Notes: generated by a model not told the origin, from the letters alone. 57,134 nucleotides of DNA from Bacteroidales bacterium UBA6207 (GCA_002421995.1 DISP01000088.1:1-57134), one strand, 5' to 3'. Positions 15,722-24,386 are shown, counted from the first letter of the stretch. Translations and numbers: made by a program.

Positions 15722-18433
15722 ATGAAACTTTTTTTTAACCTTCAATACGAAAGTCGCTGGGGACAAGTGGCTTATGTGGCTGGTTCGGCCGAACAGCTCG
15801 GTAGCTGGGATGTTGACAAGGCCTTGCCGATGAATTATCTCGGAAACAACGAATGGGGTGCCGAAGCCGATCTTGACAGCGGAATCTACCTGGAATACAA
15901 ATACATAATCAAAGAAGGCAGCGGCTATACCTTTTGGGAAGGCGGAAACAACAGGCAACTTAGTGTATCAACTTATGATACGGTTGCGGTGAAAGATTAC
16001 TTTCACCAGCTGCTCGATCCCGAACGTGTATTGCTCACAAAGGTTTTCACTGATGTTATCATGAAACCCGAAAGCATTTATAAACAAGCAAATGTCGTTC
16101 AAGCGGATGAGTTACTGCGGTTTTCTATTCTTGCACCCCGGGTGGGAGTAGGCTACGGAATGGCAATAAGTGGCAGCATTGCCAAATTGGGCAACTGGAA
16201 GCAGCCCGTATTGCTCTCAAACACCAACTTCCCCCAATGGGAGCTGGATATGGACGCGGCTGACTTTGGAAATGTGGTTTCATACAAATATTGTATTGTC
16301 AGACTTAGCGACCAGAAAATTGTGACCTGGGAAGAAGGAGAGAACAGATTGCTGTTTCCCGTCTCCTCCAAATCAAAAAACTCCCTAACGATCATCAGGG
16401 ACGAACATTTCAAATATCCCGTCGGACAGTGGAAAGGTGCAGGCGTTGCAATGCCTGTATTTTCGCTTCGAACCAACAATAGTTATGGTGTTGGCGAGTT
16501 TAACGACCTGAAGAAATTGGTTGACTGGTGCGTCAAAACCGGATTACGAATGGTTCAGATACTTCCAATCAATGAAACTGTTGCAACACATTCGTGGCTC
16601 GATTCTTATCCTTATAAGTCCATCACGGTGATGGCTTTGCACCCCATGTATCTTCACCTGCCGGCCTTAGGCAGCCTGAAAGACAAGAAACTGATGAAGG
16701 AATTTGAAAAAAACCGGCTTGAATTAAACGCGAAGCCTTATGTTGATTATGTGGAAGTTACGAAAGCTAAAGCCCGTTATTTCAAACTTATTTTTGATCA
16801 AAACTGGGACGAACTTTCCAAATCGGATGATTACAAACTATTCTTCGAAGAAAACAAAGAATGGTTAAGACCATATGCAGCATTTTGCTACCTCCGGGAT
16901 CAATTCAAAACCAGTGATTTCAGACAGTGGAGTGGTTACTCCACCTATAATCCCGATCAGATAATGGCTCTGACCGATCCGGCTCAGGCTTTCCACGAAC
17001 ACATTGCAGTTCATTATTTTCAACAGTATCACCTCGATAAGCAATTGCGCGAAGTTGTTGATTATGCACACCAAAAAGGTGTTGCGCTCAAAGGGGATAT
17101 CCCGATCGGAATTAGTCCAAACAGCATCGAGGCCTGGACCGAACCAACACTTTTCAACCTTGATGGTCAGGCAGGTGCTCCACCTGATGATTTTGCAATG
17201 ATGGGGCAAAACTGGGGATTTCCAACCTATAACTGGGATGTAATGGCCGCTGACGGGTATAGCTGGTGGAAGAAACGCCTGTTGATGATGGAGAAATATT
17301 TTGATGCCTATCGGATTGACCACATTCTTGGCTTTTTCAGAATCTGGGAAATTCCTTACAATGCATTGCATGGTCTTTTGGGCTATTTCAAGCCCGGCTT
17401 GCCCATGTCGTCAAGCGAAATTGAGGACTGGGGACTGTGGTTTGATGAGGAGCGTTTTACAAAACCTTACATCAGAGGTTATTTTCTGCATGATTTTTTT
17501 GGTGAATATGCAGATGAGGTCAGACGAAATTACCTTATCGAAACAGATTATGATCAGTATGAACTTAAACCAGCTTATGATACGCAACGTAAAATTTATA
17601 ATCATTTTTCTCCTGAAGGTCTAACGAAAGAAGTGAGCGGAAAAGATGTTATAATCAGGGATGGACTCATGTCGCTTATAAACGAAGTGCTTTTTATTAA
17701 AGATCCATATTCGGCTCACAACGCCTATCATCCGCGTATTGCGTTTCATTTTACCTATTCATACCGTGATTTGGAGGACTATAAGAAAAACGCCCTCAAC
17801 GATCTCTACATCCACTTTTTCTATAAGCGGCACGAAGAATTCTGGAAACATCATGCAATGGCAAAACTGCCGGCGATTGTTTCAGCTTCAAATATGCTTG
17901 TTTGTGGTGAAGATCTGGGGATGGTCCCCGACAACGTTCCGGATGTTATGAAATCGCTCAATATCCTGAGTCTTGAAATTCAGCGTATGCCCAAAAACCC
18001 GCGCGTTGAGTTTGCCCATCCTTCTGATGCGCCGTATCTTAGTGTTTGCACCACTTCAACACACGATATGTCAACTGTGCGGGGCTGGTGGGAAGAAGAC
18101 AGGGCAAAAACCCAACGATTTTATCATCATGTTCTTGGCCATAACAACCAGGCTCCTTATTTTGCCGAGCCATGGATTTGCCAGGAAATCATCAACCAAC
18201 ACCTTCACTCGCCGGCCATGCTCACGATATTTCCGCTCCAGGATCTGATTGCAATGGATGGAAACCTCCGCTGGGACCAGACAGATAAAGAACGTATCAA
18301 TGTTCCGAGCGACCCCGAAAACAAATGGCAATACAGGATGATACTTACACTGGAGGAATTGCTCGAAGCAGATGATTTTAACCAACTTATCAAGGGATTG
18401 CTCCATCTTTCCGGGCGTGATGCCGATTATTGA
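15722..18433 (+). CDS. malQ: 4-alpha-glucanotransferase with two CBM20 domains
   Basis: Amylomaltase/disproportionating enzyme (GH77) that transfers alpha-1,4-glucan segments between maltodextrins or glycogen. 903 aa: two N-terminal starch-binding CBM20 modules (about 1-105 and 115-225), then the GH77 catalytic domain from about 255. The nucleophile is D533 in YRIDHILGFF, the acid/base E730 in CGEDLGMVP, and the third carboxylate is in TSTHDMSTVRGWW. The architecture is that of plant cytosolic DPE2 and of Bacteroidota MalQ, larger than the roughly 500-700 aa E. coli type. No signal peptide, so cytoplasmic. It stands alone with tandem terminators; no perfect -7 box is visible upstream. Confidence 0.95.
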   Translation: MKLFFNLQYESRWGQVAYVAGSAEQLGSWDVDKALPMNYLGNNEWGAEADLDSGIYLEYKYIIKEGSGYTFWEGGNNRQLSVSTYDTVAVKDYFHQLLDPERVLLTKVFTDVIMKPESIYKQANVVQADELLRFSILAPRVGVGYGMAISGSIAKLGNWKQPVLLSNTNFPQWELDMDAADFGNVVSYKYCIVRLSDQKIVTWEEGENRLLFPVSSKSKNSLTIIRDEHFKYPVGQWKGAGVAMPVFSLRTNNSYGVGEFNDLKKLVDWCVKTGLRMVQILPINETVATHSWLDSYPYKSITVMALHPMYLHLPALGSLKDKKLMKEFEKNRLELNAKPYVDYVEVTKAKARYFKLIFDQNWDELSKSDDYKLFFEENKEWLRPYAAFCYLRDQFKTSDFRQWSGYSTYNPDQIMALTDPAQAFHEHIAVHYFQQYHLDKQLREVVDYAHQKGVALKGDIPIGISPNSIEAWTEPTLFNLDGQAGAPPDDFAMMGQNWGFPTYNWDVMAADGYSWWKKRLLMMEKYFDAYRIDHILGFFRIWEIPYNALHGLLGYFKPGLPMSSSEIEDWGLWFDEERFTKPYIRGYFLHDFFGEYADEVRRNYLIETDYDQYELKPAYDTQRKIYNHFSPEGLTKEVSGKDVIIRDGLMSLINEVLFIKDPYSAHNAYHPRIAFHFTYSYRDLEDYKKNALNDLYIHFFYKRHEEFWKHHAMAKLPAIVSASNMLVCGEDLGMVPDNVPDVMKSLNILSLEIQRMPKNPRVEFAHPSDAPYLSVCTTSTHDMSTVRGWWEEDRAKTQRFYHHVLGHNNQAPYFAEPWICQEIINQHLHSPAMLTIFPLQDLIAMDGNLRWDQTDKERINVPSDPENKWQYRMILTLEELLEADDFNQLIKGLLHLSGRDADY

Positions 18434-18460
18434 TAAGTGCGGCTTTGTATTAAATTCTTT

Positions 18461-18490
18461 AAACCCTGTCAATAACCGGCAGGGTTTTTC
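18461..18490 (+). terminator. malQ terminator 1
   Basis: AAACCCTG (18461-18468) and CAGGGTTT (18480-18487), then a T run. 27 bases after the malQ stop. Confidence 0.8.
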
Positions 18491-18493
18491 ATT

Positions 18494-18528
18494 AAAAAAA
18501 CCCGAGTCATGGCTGAAACGGGTTTTTT
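18494..18528. terminator. terminator 2, tandem and bidirectional
   Basis: AAAAAACCCG (18495-18504) and CGGGTTTTTT (18519-18528) with a 14-nt loop; A and T runs on both sides, so it can act for malQ and for the small minus-strand genes that end at 18581. Confidence 0.75.
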
Positions 18529-18580
18529 AGGCGGGCTGCTTGCACTTTTGTTCCAAAGGATGCGGAACATTACTAAGAGG

Positions 18581-18766
18581 TTAAAGGAAGAATGATCGTT
18601 TGTGAATAATGGAGTACAAACGATAATTTTGTTGATTGTTATCAAGTTCGAAAAAATACACTTTGGTTCCGTTGAGATATACTTTGGCTTTGATGTCTTT
18701 AGCCTGGTATTCAGTCAAACCTTCGGCATCAATTTGTTGCTTTGTATAAAATCCATTGATTCTCAT
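18581..18766 (-). CDS. hypothetical 61-aa protein
   Basis: Small ORF of unknown function. It starts at an ATG two bases after the stop of the zinc-ribbon ORF and ends 52 bases before a bidirectional terminator, an arrangement expected of a real two-gene unit. The sequence is mixed polar and aromatic (MRINGFYTKQQIDAEG...), with no transmembrane segment, and a KAKVYLNGTKVYFFELDNNQ stretch that could be a beta-strand pair. I recognise no family. A longer reading from 18814 uses a TTG and overlaps the upstream gene, so it is not preferred. Confidence 0.45.
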   Translation of the reverse strand: MRINGFYTKQQIDAEGLTEYQAKDIKAKVYLNGTKVYFFELDNNQQNYRLYSIIHKRSFFL

Positions 18767-18768
18767 CG

Positions 18769-18921
18769 CTATTTCATTTTGATTGAAAAACCATCTTTTG
18801 TACAAATCGGACAAACAGCATCCTTAACAACAGAAATGTAACCACATCTGTTGCATTTGTAGTACCTGTGGTACTTTTGGATTCTGCTTTTTTCCGAAGG
18901 GCTAAGTTTAATGCCAAACAT
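18769..18921 (-). CDS. 50-aa zinc-ribbon microprotein
   Basis: Short basic protein with a rubredoxin-like or zinc-ribbon knuckle pair: CNRCG at about residues 23-27 and CPIC at about 38-41, a C-x2-C...C-x2-C site for zinc or iron. The N-terminus is lysine/arginine-rich (KSRIQKYHRYYK). The ATG at 18921 is used; an in-frame TTG at 18975 would add 18 residues of unlikely composition. It is followed after two bases by a 61-aa ORF. Function unknown; nucleic-acid or ribosome binding is a guess from size and charge. Confidence 0.55.
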   Translation of the reverse strand: MFGIKLSPSEKSRIQKYHRYYKCNRCGYISVVKDAVCPICTKDGFSIKMK

Positions 18922-19089
18922 TTTATTTTCTTTTCCATTCTGCAAAGCAAGCTGTGTGCCAAATTTTCTCAGCAAGGCTTTTTATCAGTGTAAATACTTA
19001 TAAATCAATGTTGTATATTTTTGATTTAATCAGAGATCATTCTTTTCTTCATTTTTATTTTGTCCATTATTTCCGAAATCGTAGGATTG

Positions 19090-19107
19090 ATATACGATAG
19101 CGTATAT
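19090..19107. promoter_or_regulatory. inverted repeat upstream of deoC
   Basis: ATATACG-atag-CGTATAT, a perfect 7-bp inverted repeat about 53 bases upstream of the deoC -7 box. It could be a regulator site. Confidence 0.35.
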
Positions 19108-19159
19108 TACGGTTTGGAGAATATCTTATTTTTGAGAACCCTAAAAACATTTCATTGAT

Positions 19160-19167
19160 TACTTTTG
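19160..19167 (+). promoter_or_regulatory. deoC -7 box
   Basis: TACTTTTG, 17 nt before the ATG at 19185. It makes the upstream TTG at 19155 impossible as a start on this transcript. Confidence 0.55.
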
Positions 19168-19184
19168 CAAAAAAATCAGACCCA

Positions 19185-20024
19185 ATGGAATTCAGTCATT
19201 ATTTATATACTGCTGACGAAATCAAAACCCGGATTGCTGCCATTGACAGCATAAATCTTACTGACAAAGAGACCAGCTACGCATATAAAACCATATACAA
19301 TTGTATTGACCTTACCACGCTGGAAGGTAATGACAATGGTGCGAAAATTGAGCGTCTTTGTCAAAAAGCGGTTGCGTATCAGGAAAACCAAAAAGTTGGC
19401 AATGTTGCTGCAGTTTGTGTTTATATGCCGTTTGTTAAGCAAGCCCGCTCAATTCTGGAGGGTAGCGGCGTCGAAGTTGCAACCGTGGCTTGTGCATTTC
19501 CTTCGGGACAATTGCCCCTGCACCTCAAACTTGCCGAAGTGAGTTGGGTTGCTGCTGAGGGTGCTGATGAAATTGATATGGTGATTTCGCGCGGTAAAAT
19601 GCTTGAAGGTGCTTATGACGAGGTGTTTGAAGAAATTAAGGCTGTAAAAGCAGCCTGCGGCAAAGCGCGGCTGAAGGTTATTCTTGAAACGGGCGAGCTG
19701 CCTGATGTGGCACTTATACGCAAAGCATGTGAGTTGGCATTGAATGCCGGCGCCGATTTTCTCAAAACATCAACAGGAAAAATTACACCTGCCGCAAGCC
19801 CGGAAGCCGTGGTTGTTATGCTCGATTCGATAAAAGAATACTACGAAAAAACCGGTATCATGGTTGGCCTGAAGCCAGCCGGTGGTATTGCCGAACCAAC
19901 GGATGCTTTGCTTTATTACAAACTCGTTAAACATATTACAGGCGACAATTGGATTGATCCCAAATGGTTCAGAATCGGCGCTTCACGATTGGCTGACAAA
20001 ATAGTTGCATTGCTTGATGCATAA
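19185..20024 (+). CDS. deoC: deoxyribose-phosphate aldolase
   Basis: Class I aldolase that cleaves 2-deoxyribose 5-phosphate to acetaldehyde and glyceraldehyde 3-phosphate in nucleoside breakdown. 279 aa from the ATG at 19185. The Schiff-base lysine is K194 in FLKTSTGK, the second catalytic lysine K164 in LKVILETG, and the acid D131 in ADEIDMVI. It is the longer (about 260-280 aa) E. coli-like form. Monocistronic. The acetaldehyde product is a possible AOR-type substrate, but that link is only inference. Confidence 0.95.
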   Translation: MEFSHYLYTADEIKTRIAAIDSINLTDKETSYAYKTIYNCIDLTTLEGNDNGAKIERLCQKAVAYQENQKVGNVAAVCVYMPFVKQARSILEGSGVEVATVACAFPSGQLPLHLKLAEVSWVAAEGADEIDMVISRGKMLEGAYDEVFEEIKAVKAACGKARLKVILETGELPDVALIRKACELALNAGADFLKTSTGKITPAASPEAVVVMLDSIKEYYEKTGIMVGLKPAGGIAEPTDALLYYKLVKHITGDNWIDPKWFRIGASRLADKIVALLDA

Positions 20025-20041
20025 AGATTTACTGAGACAAC

Positions 20042-20085
20042 TTGACATTTTGATGCAAGAATGTATTTTTGTGAAAAATTCACAA
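20042..20085 (+). promoter_or_regulatory. promoter and fused palindrome of the secreted thioredoxin gene
   Basis: TTG (20042-20044), a 19-nt spacer, TATTTTTG (20064-20071), and overlapping it the perfect palindrome TTGTGAA-AAA-TTCACAA (20069-20085). This is the same -7-box-into-TTGTGAAAAA layout as the AOR promoter. It is one base shorter in the centre than the Rex consensus. Confidence 0.6.
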
Positions 20086-20096
20086 CATAGCTTAAC

Positions 20097-20888
20097 ATGA
20101 CAAAAAAACTTCGTTTCACTTTTTTGGCGCTTTTATTTGCACTGACCAAGCTCACGGCTCAAACCCCGCTCACAACTGCTCCTGATTTTACGGTAAAAAC
20201 CATCAAGGGAGACATAATAAATTTATACACGCTTTTGGCTGAAAATAAGATTGTAGTAATTGATTTCTTTAGCGTTTCGTGTGGCCCGTGCCAAACTTTT
20301 GCCCATGATTTTGAAGAAGCTTATCAGGCATTTGGTGCAAATAGTGGTAACGTATTTTTTCTTGGTGTAAATTACAACGGAACCAACAGCGATGTCATCT
20401 TTTTTGATTCGGTTTTTGATATCACGCTTCCCAGTTGCAGTGGCCTCGAGGGCGGAGGCAACCTTGCTTTTTCTACTTTCCAAATTTCGGCTTACCCAAC
20501 AGTGGTTGTTATACAGCCTGATAAATCCATTGCTGCACAACATGTTTGGGAGCCAACGGCTTCCAACATTACTGCTGCAGTGATCAATGCTGGTGGATTG
20601 TTTGTGGGGCAAAACGAGAACCCTGAACAAACAGCAAAAAAACTCAACATTTTTCCACAACCCGCAGCCGGTTATCTAAATTTGGGCTTTGTCTCTAATC
20701 CGGATGCAATGTTATCAACAATTAAGATCCGTGATCTTGCAGGCCGGATTTTGGATGTTCAGACATTTGATCTTGTCGCCGGCTACAATAATGTCGTTGT
20801 CAGGACAGATGAATTGCGAAAGGGTACATATGTCATTGAGGTTTTAATGGGAAATGGCAGTCTGAAAGAAAAGTTCGTTATTCAATAA
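20097..20888 (+). CDS. secreted thioredoxin-fold protein with T9SS sorting domain
   Basis: 263-aa exported redox protein. Signal peptide (residues 1-21, ending LTAQ), then a TlpA/AhpC-like thioredoxin domain with active-site CGPC at 62-65 in FFSVSCGPCQTF and the cis-proline SAYPTVVVI segment. The last 75 residues (from about NIFPQPAAGYL) are a type A T9SS sorting domain, so the protein is expected on the cell surface or outside the cell rather than in the periplasm. It precedes a lipoprotein gene by ten bases and probably shares its transcript. The partner substrate is unknown. Confidence 0.85.
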   Translation: MTKKLRFTFLALLFALTKLTAQTPLTTAPDFTVKTIKGDIINLYTLLAENKIVVIDFFSVSCGPCQTFAHDFEEAYQAFGANSGNVFFLGVNYNGTNSDVIFFDSVFDITLPSCSGLEGGGNLAFSTFQISAYPTVVVIQPDKSIAAQHVWEPTASNITAAVINAGGLFVGQNENPEQTAKKLNIFPQPAAGYLNLGFVSNPDAMLSTIKIRDLAGRILDVQTFDLVAGYNNVVVRTDELRKGTYVIEVLMGNGSLKEKFVIQ

Positions 20889-20898
20889 TTTGCTCAAG

Positions 20899-21294
20899 AT
20901 GAAAAAAATTGCATTTTTCTCTCTCTTATTAATGCTGCTGGTTTCGGCATGTGCGCTTGATGAAGAAATAGTGCCGGATGGCGAAGATGCCCGTGATGTT
21001 TATACCGGCACATGGTCTGTAAGCGACAATGCGTTGAAAATCAATTATGTAGTTTCGATTAGTAAAAGCAGTTCAAACTCTTCCGAGGTTTTACTTTCAA
21101 ATTTTGCAGGTTCAGGCGATGAAGCTGTTGGCATAGTGGCCGGCAAAACGCTAAGCATATCCAGTCAAACCATTGGTGATTCGTGGATGGTTGATGGTAC
21201 AGGTGTTTACAAAACAGCGTCACGACTCGAATTTCAATACAACCTTGAGATAGGAGGAGATTCCGAATCACGTTCAGCGGTTTTTACAAAATAA
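20899..21294 (+). CDS. hypothetical lipoprotein
   Basis: 131-aa secreted protein with an N-terminal signal and lipobox (LLVSAC, Cys near residue 18), followed by acidic residues (ALDEEIVPDGED). This resembles the lipocalin-like small lipoproteins of the phylum: YTGTWSVSD near the start, and alternating beta-strands of about ten residues with a serine-rich hairpin (SKSSSNSSE). The ATG at 20899 is used in place of an in-frame TTG at 20890. It lies in an apparent operon with the secreted thioredoxin. Function unknown. Confidence 0.75.
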   Translation: MKKIAFFSLLLMLLVSACALDEEIVPDGEDARDVYTGTWSVSDNALKINYVVSISKSSSNSSEVLLSNFAGSGDEAVGIVAGKTLSISSQTIGDSWMVDGTGVYKTASRLEFQYNLEIGGDSESRSAVFTK

Positions 21295-21314
21295 CCAAAG
21301 CTATCTCCGCCGAC

Positions 21315-21716
21315 TTATAATTTCTCCTGATCGTTTTTTTTCGACTCTTCGAGCTTCAGACTGTCTTGCGCCGATTTGAGTTGTTGAATAATAGTGTCAT
21401 AAATCCTGTCCATTATTTCAGGGGTCTGACTGTAAAAAGAGATGTTCTCCCGCAGTATTTCCGGGGTGATTTTGTGATGCTGAAAAATCAGATCGAAATA
21501 TTCATTCTTATTGTCATCATTGTTACGGCCCTGATTTCTGCTGTAGTTAATGATACCCTCAGCCACTTGTACATCTTTGATTATTGCTGTCATTTGCTTT
21601 TCATTGAGCCGTAAACTACCTGACTTCTTTGAGTTTTCATTTGAGCAAGACGCGAAAACCTGCATCAGAAATATAAGCAAAAACGAACTTATTACTATGC
21701 AAAAGCGTTGTATCAC
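21315..21716 (-). CDS. DUF4296 lipoprotein
   Basis: 133-aa lipoprotein (signal to FASC, Cys at about residue 24) of the DUF4296 family, a Bacteroidota-specific group of unknown function. The family pattern is visible: an II-x-DVQVAEGII helix, EYFDLIFQHHKITPEILRENISFYSQTPEIMDRIYD, and a charged C-terminal helix. It is convergent with the preceding lipoprotein gene, with only 20 bases between stops and no clear terminator. No promoter match was found. Confidence 0.8.
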   Translation of the reverse strand: MIQRFCIVISSFLLIFLMQVFASCSNENSKKSGSLRLNEKQMTAIIKDVQVAEGIINYSRNQGRNNDDNKNEYFDLIFQHHKITPEILRENISFYSQTPEIMDRIYDTIIQQLKSAQDSLKLEESKKNDQEKL

Positions 21717-21764
21717 AGCACTTTATATTTTATGTTTGTAGAAAAGCGATGAGAATTTGAGGTA

Positions 21765-23969
21765 TTAATTTCCAATCTCCGACATGAATTTAATGCGCAT
21801 GAGGCGAATTTCTTCTTCGGTATATTCCGATTCACCCAATTCCTTCAAGGCATCCTCAACCGAATCGCTCTCAGCTTCGTTGAAATAATCATATATGTCT
21901 TCCTGGTGGTATTCATCCACAAACTCATCAATATAGTAATTGATGTCAATGCGTGTTCCACTTGCGACAATGCTTTCGATTTCGGTAAGAAGTTCGTCAA
22001 AAGACAGGTTTTTTGCATAAGCAATATCTTCGAGTGGAAGTTTACGGTCAATATTCTGGATGATATAAACTTTCAGTCCAGATTTGTTGACAACTGATTT
22101 CACAACCATGTCGTTAGGCCTGATGATATCATTTTCCTCCACATACTGCCGTATTAACTTTAGGAAGGGTTCCCCGTATTTTGAGGCTTTGCCGGTTCCA
22201 ACACCTACAATTTGGGTCAATTCGTCAGAAGTGATCGGATATTGAATCGCCATATCCTCGAGTGATGGATCCTGGAAGATCACAAAAGGCGGCAGATTTT
22301 CTTTTTTGGAGATGGCCTTTCTCAAGTCTTTGAGCATTGCAAACAGGGTAGTATCCGTACCGCTTCCTTTGGGACCGGTTGCTTTTGCACTTTCAAAGTC
22401 TTCGTCTTCAGGGTTTTCATAATCATGGTCTTTGGTTAGCATGATGGGATGAGGGCTTTTGATAAAGTCTTTTCCCTCTTTTGTAACCTTCAGAATGCCA
22501 TAATTTTCAATATCCTTTGCCAATAGGCGGTGAATGAGTGCCTGACGGATAACAGCTTGCCAAAAACGCTCGTCTTCATCATCTCCAGCGCCAAAAAACT
22601 CGTTTGATTCGTGCTTTGCATTTTTAATGTCGCCTGTTTTCTTCCCGGCAAGCAACTCGCTGATATGCTTTACTTTAAAGAGTTGCTTCACGCTTAAAAC
22701 GGCTTCCAGAACAAGTTTAACTTCTTCCTGTCCGTCGAATTTCACTTTGGGATTCAAGCAGTTGTCGCAGGCACCACAGTTATCTTTTTCATAAATCTCG
22801 CCAAAGTAGTGTAGGAGAAGTTTATGACGGCAAACAGCTGATTCTGCATAGGTTACTGTTTCATTCAACAGTTCTTTTGCAATTTCCTGCTCGGCCACAT
22901 GCTTGTCCTTCATAAACTTTTCAAGCTTCTGAATGTCTTCGTAATTGTAAAATGCAACACAATTACCTTCTCCATCATCACGGCCTGCACGTCCGGTTTC
23001 CTGGTAATAACCTTCGAGGCTTTTAGGAATATCGTGATGAATCACAAATCTGATATCCGGTTTGTCAATTCCCATTCCAAAAGCGATCGTTGCAACAATC
23101 ACTTCGGCTTCTTCCATCAGAAACTTGTCCTGATTCATCCTTCTGGTAGCGCCATCAAGCCCGGCATGGTAAGGCAATGCCCGTATGCCGTTGACAACCA
23201 ATGTTTCGGCAATTTCTTCAACTTTTTTCCGGCTCAGGCAATAAACAATTCCGGATTTTCCCGGATTGTTTTTGATGTACTTGATTATATCTTTACTTAC
23301 GTCGGCAGTCTTGGGCCTTACTTCATAATACAGATTTGGCCTGTCAAAAGATGATTTGAAGATTTTGGCGTTTGGAATTTCAAGATTCTTCAGGATATCT
23401 TGCTGAACCTTGAGTGTTGCAGTTGCAGTGAGTGCAATAACAGGCAATTTTTTGTCAATGGCGTTCATAATAGGCCTTAAGCGACGGTATTCCGGCCTGA
23501 AATCATGCCCCCATTCTGAGATACAATGTGCTTCATCAATGGCAAAAAATGATATCTTAAGTGATTTCAGGAAGTCAACAGTTTCATCTTTTGTTAACGA
23601 TTCCGGTGCAACATATAAAAGTTTCGTTTTCTTGGCTATCAGATCCTCGCGCACTTGCATGAGCTCAGCCCTCGAAAGCGACGAATTCATCACATGGGCA
23701 ATGCCGATGTCTGTTCCGAAATTTCTGATTGCGTCAACCTGATTCTTCATCAAAGCGATGAGTGGAGAAACCACAATCGCGGTGCCCTCATTCATCAAAG
23801 CAGGTAGCTGATAACACAATGATTTTCCACCACCGGTGGGCATAACGACAAAGGTGTCGTTATTTTCCAGGACGCTTTTGATAATAGCTTCCTGATTTCC
23901 TTTGAACTGATCAAAGCCAAATATTCTCTTCAGCAACTCGTGCAGACCATATTCATCCTTTTTGGCCAT
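21765..23969 (-). CDS. recQ: ATP-dependent DNA helicase RecQ
   Basis: 3'-5' DNA helicase acting in recombination and fork repair, 734 aa. N-terminal superfamily 2 helicase core with Walker A PTGGGKSLCYQ, DEAH box (IDEAHCISEWGHDFRPEYRRL), and the arginine-finger motif QETGRAGRD. The RQC domain has four zinc cysteines (C near AVCRHKLL, CGACDNC). An HRDC domain lies at about 540-615. A further 120 C-terminal residues, acidic and helical, extend past HRDC, as in other Bacteroidota RecQ. Own promoter at 24062-24094. Confidence 0.95.
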   Translation of the reverse strand: MAKKDEYGLHELLKRIFGFDQFKGNQEAIIKSVLENNDTFVVMPTGGGKSLCYQLPALMNEGTAIVVSPLIALMKNQVDAIRNFGTDIGIAHVMNSSLSRAELMQVREDLIAKKTKLLYVAPESLTKDETVDFLKSLKISFFAIDEAHCISEWGHDFRPEYRRLRPIMNAIDKKLPVIALTATATLKVQQDILKNLEIPNAKIFKSSFDRPNLYYEVRPKTADVSKDIIKYIKNNPGKSGIVYCLSRKKVEEIAETLVVNGIRALPYHAGLDGATRRMNQDKFLMEEAEVIVATIAFGMGIDKPDIRFVIHHDIPKSLEGYYQETGRAGRDDGEGNCVAFYNYEDIQKLEKFMKDKHVAEQEIAKELLNETVTYAESAVCRHKLLLHYFGEIYEKDNCGACDNCLNPKVKFDGQEEVKLVLEAVLSVKQLFKVKHISELLAGKKTGDIKNAKHESNEFFGAGDDEDERFWQAVIRQALIHRLLAKDIENYGILKVTKEGKDFIKSPHPIMLTKDHDYENPEDEDFESAKATGPKGSGTDTTLFAMLKDLRKAISKKENLPPFVIFQDPSLEDMAIQYPITSDELTQIVGVGTGKASKYGEPFLKLIRQYVEENDIIRPNDMVVKSVVNKSGLKVYIIQNIDRKLPLEDIAYAKNLSFDELLTEIESIVASGTRIDINYYIDEFVDEYHQEDIYDYFNEAESDSVEDALKELGESEYTEEEIRLMRIKFMSEIGN

Positions 23970-24061
23970 TCTTGTAATTCAGTTATTGATACTTCGTTTA
24001 ATTTAGAGATCATGAAAAGACGTATTTTTTTGAATAATACGCCTCTTTGGTCTCTGTAACA

Positions 24062-24094
24062 CAAATATAAGCAATATATGATTCGAAATGACAA
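24062..24094 (-). promoter_or_regulatory. recQ promoter
   Basis: TATATTTG (24062-24069) with TTG (24092-24094), spacer 22 nt, on the minus strand. Predicted leader about 85 nt. Confidence 0.6.
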
Positions 24095-24329
24095 TAATTT
24101 TTTCGAAAAAAATATAAAAAAAAATGTCACCACTTTTTGAAGAATCCAGGTAATGCCTTATAAAACAATCAATTATATTCAAAATTTAATCAAAATTATT
24201 ATTGATATTTAAATAAATTTAGAATTTAATGAATCACCGCAACCGGATTCGGGTTGTTTACGACAGACAATTCCTGCATGATGGCGACAGCGGGACGAAT
24301 TTGCTCACTTCGCAGGAAATTATTTGAAC

Positions 24330-24363
24330 TTTGGTATTCACTTTCGTGTTTTTTGTATTTTTG
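24330..24363 (+). promoter_or_regulatory. metK promoter
   Basis: TTTG (24330-24333), 22-nt spacer, TATTTTTG (24356-24363). Transcription from here would give a leader of about 120 nt that contains the SAM-II-like element. Confidence 0.65.
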
Positions 24364-24386
24364 CCGCGTTAACTGCCCGGAGCAGT

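Noticed and set aside
18581..18814. Longer version of the 61-aa protein starting at 18814
   Set aside because: It begins with a TTG and overlaps the zinc-ribbon gene by 46 bases; the ATG at 18766 follows that gene's stop directly.
18769..18975. Longer zinc-ribbon protein starting at 18975
   Set aside because: The start is a TTG and the added 18 residues have no family character; the ATG at 18921 is simpler.
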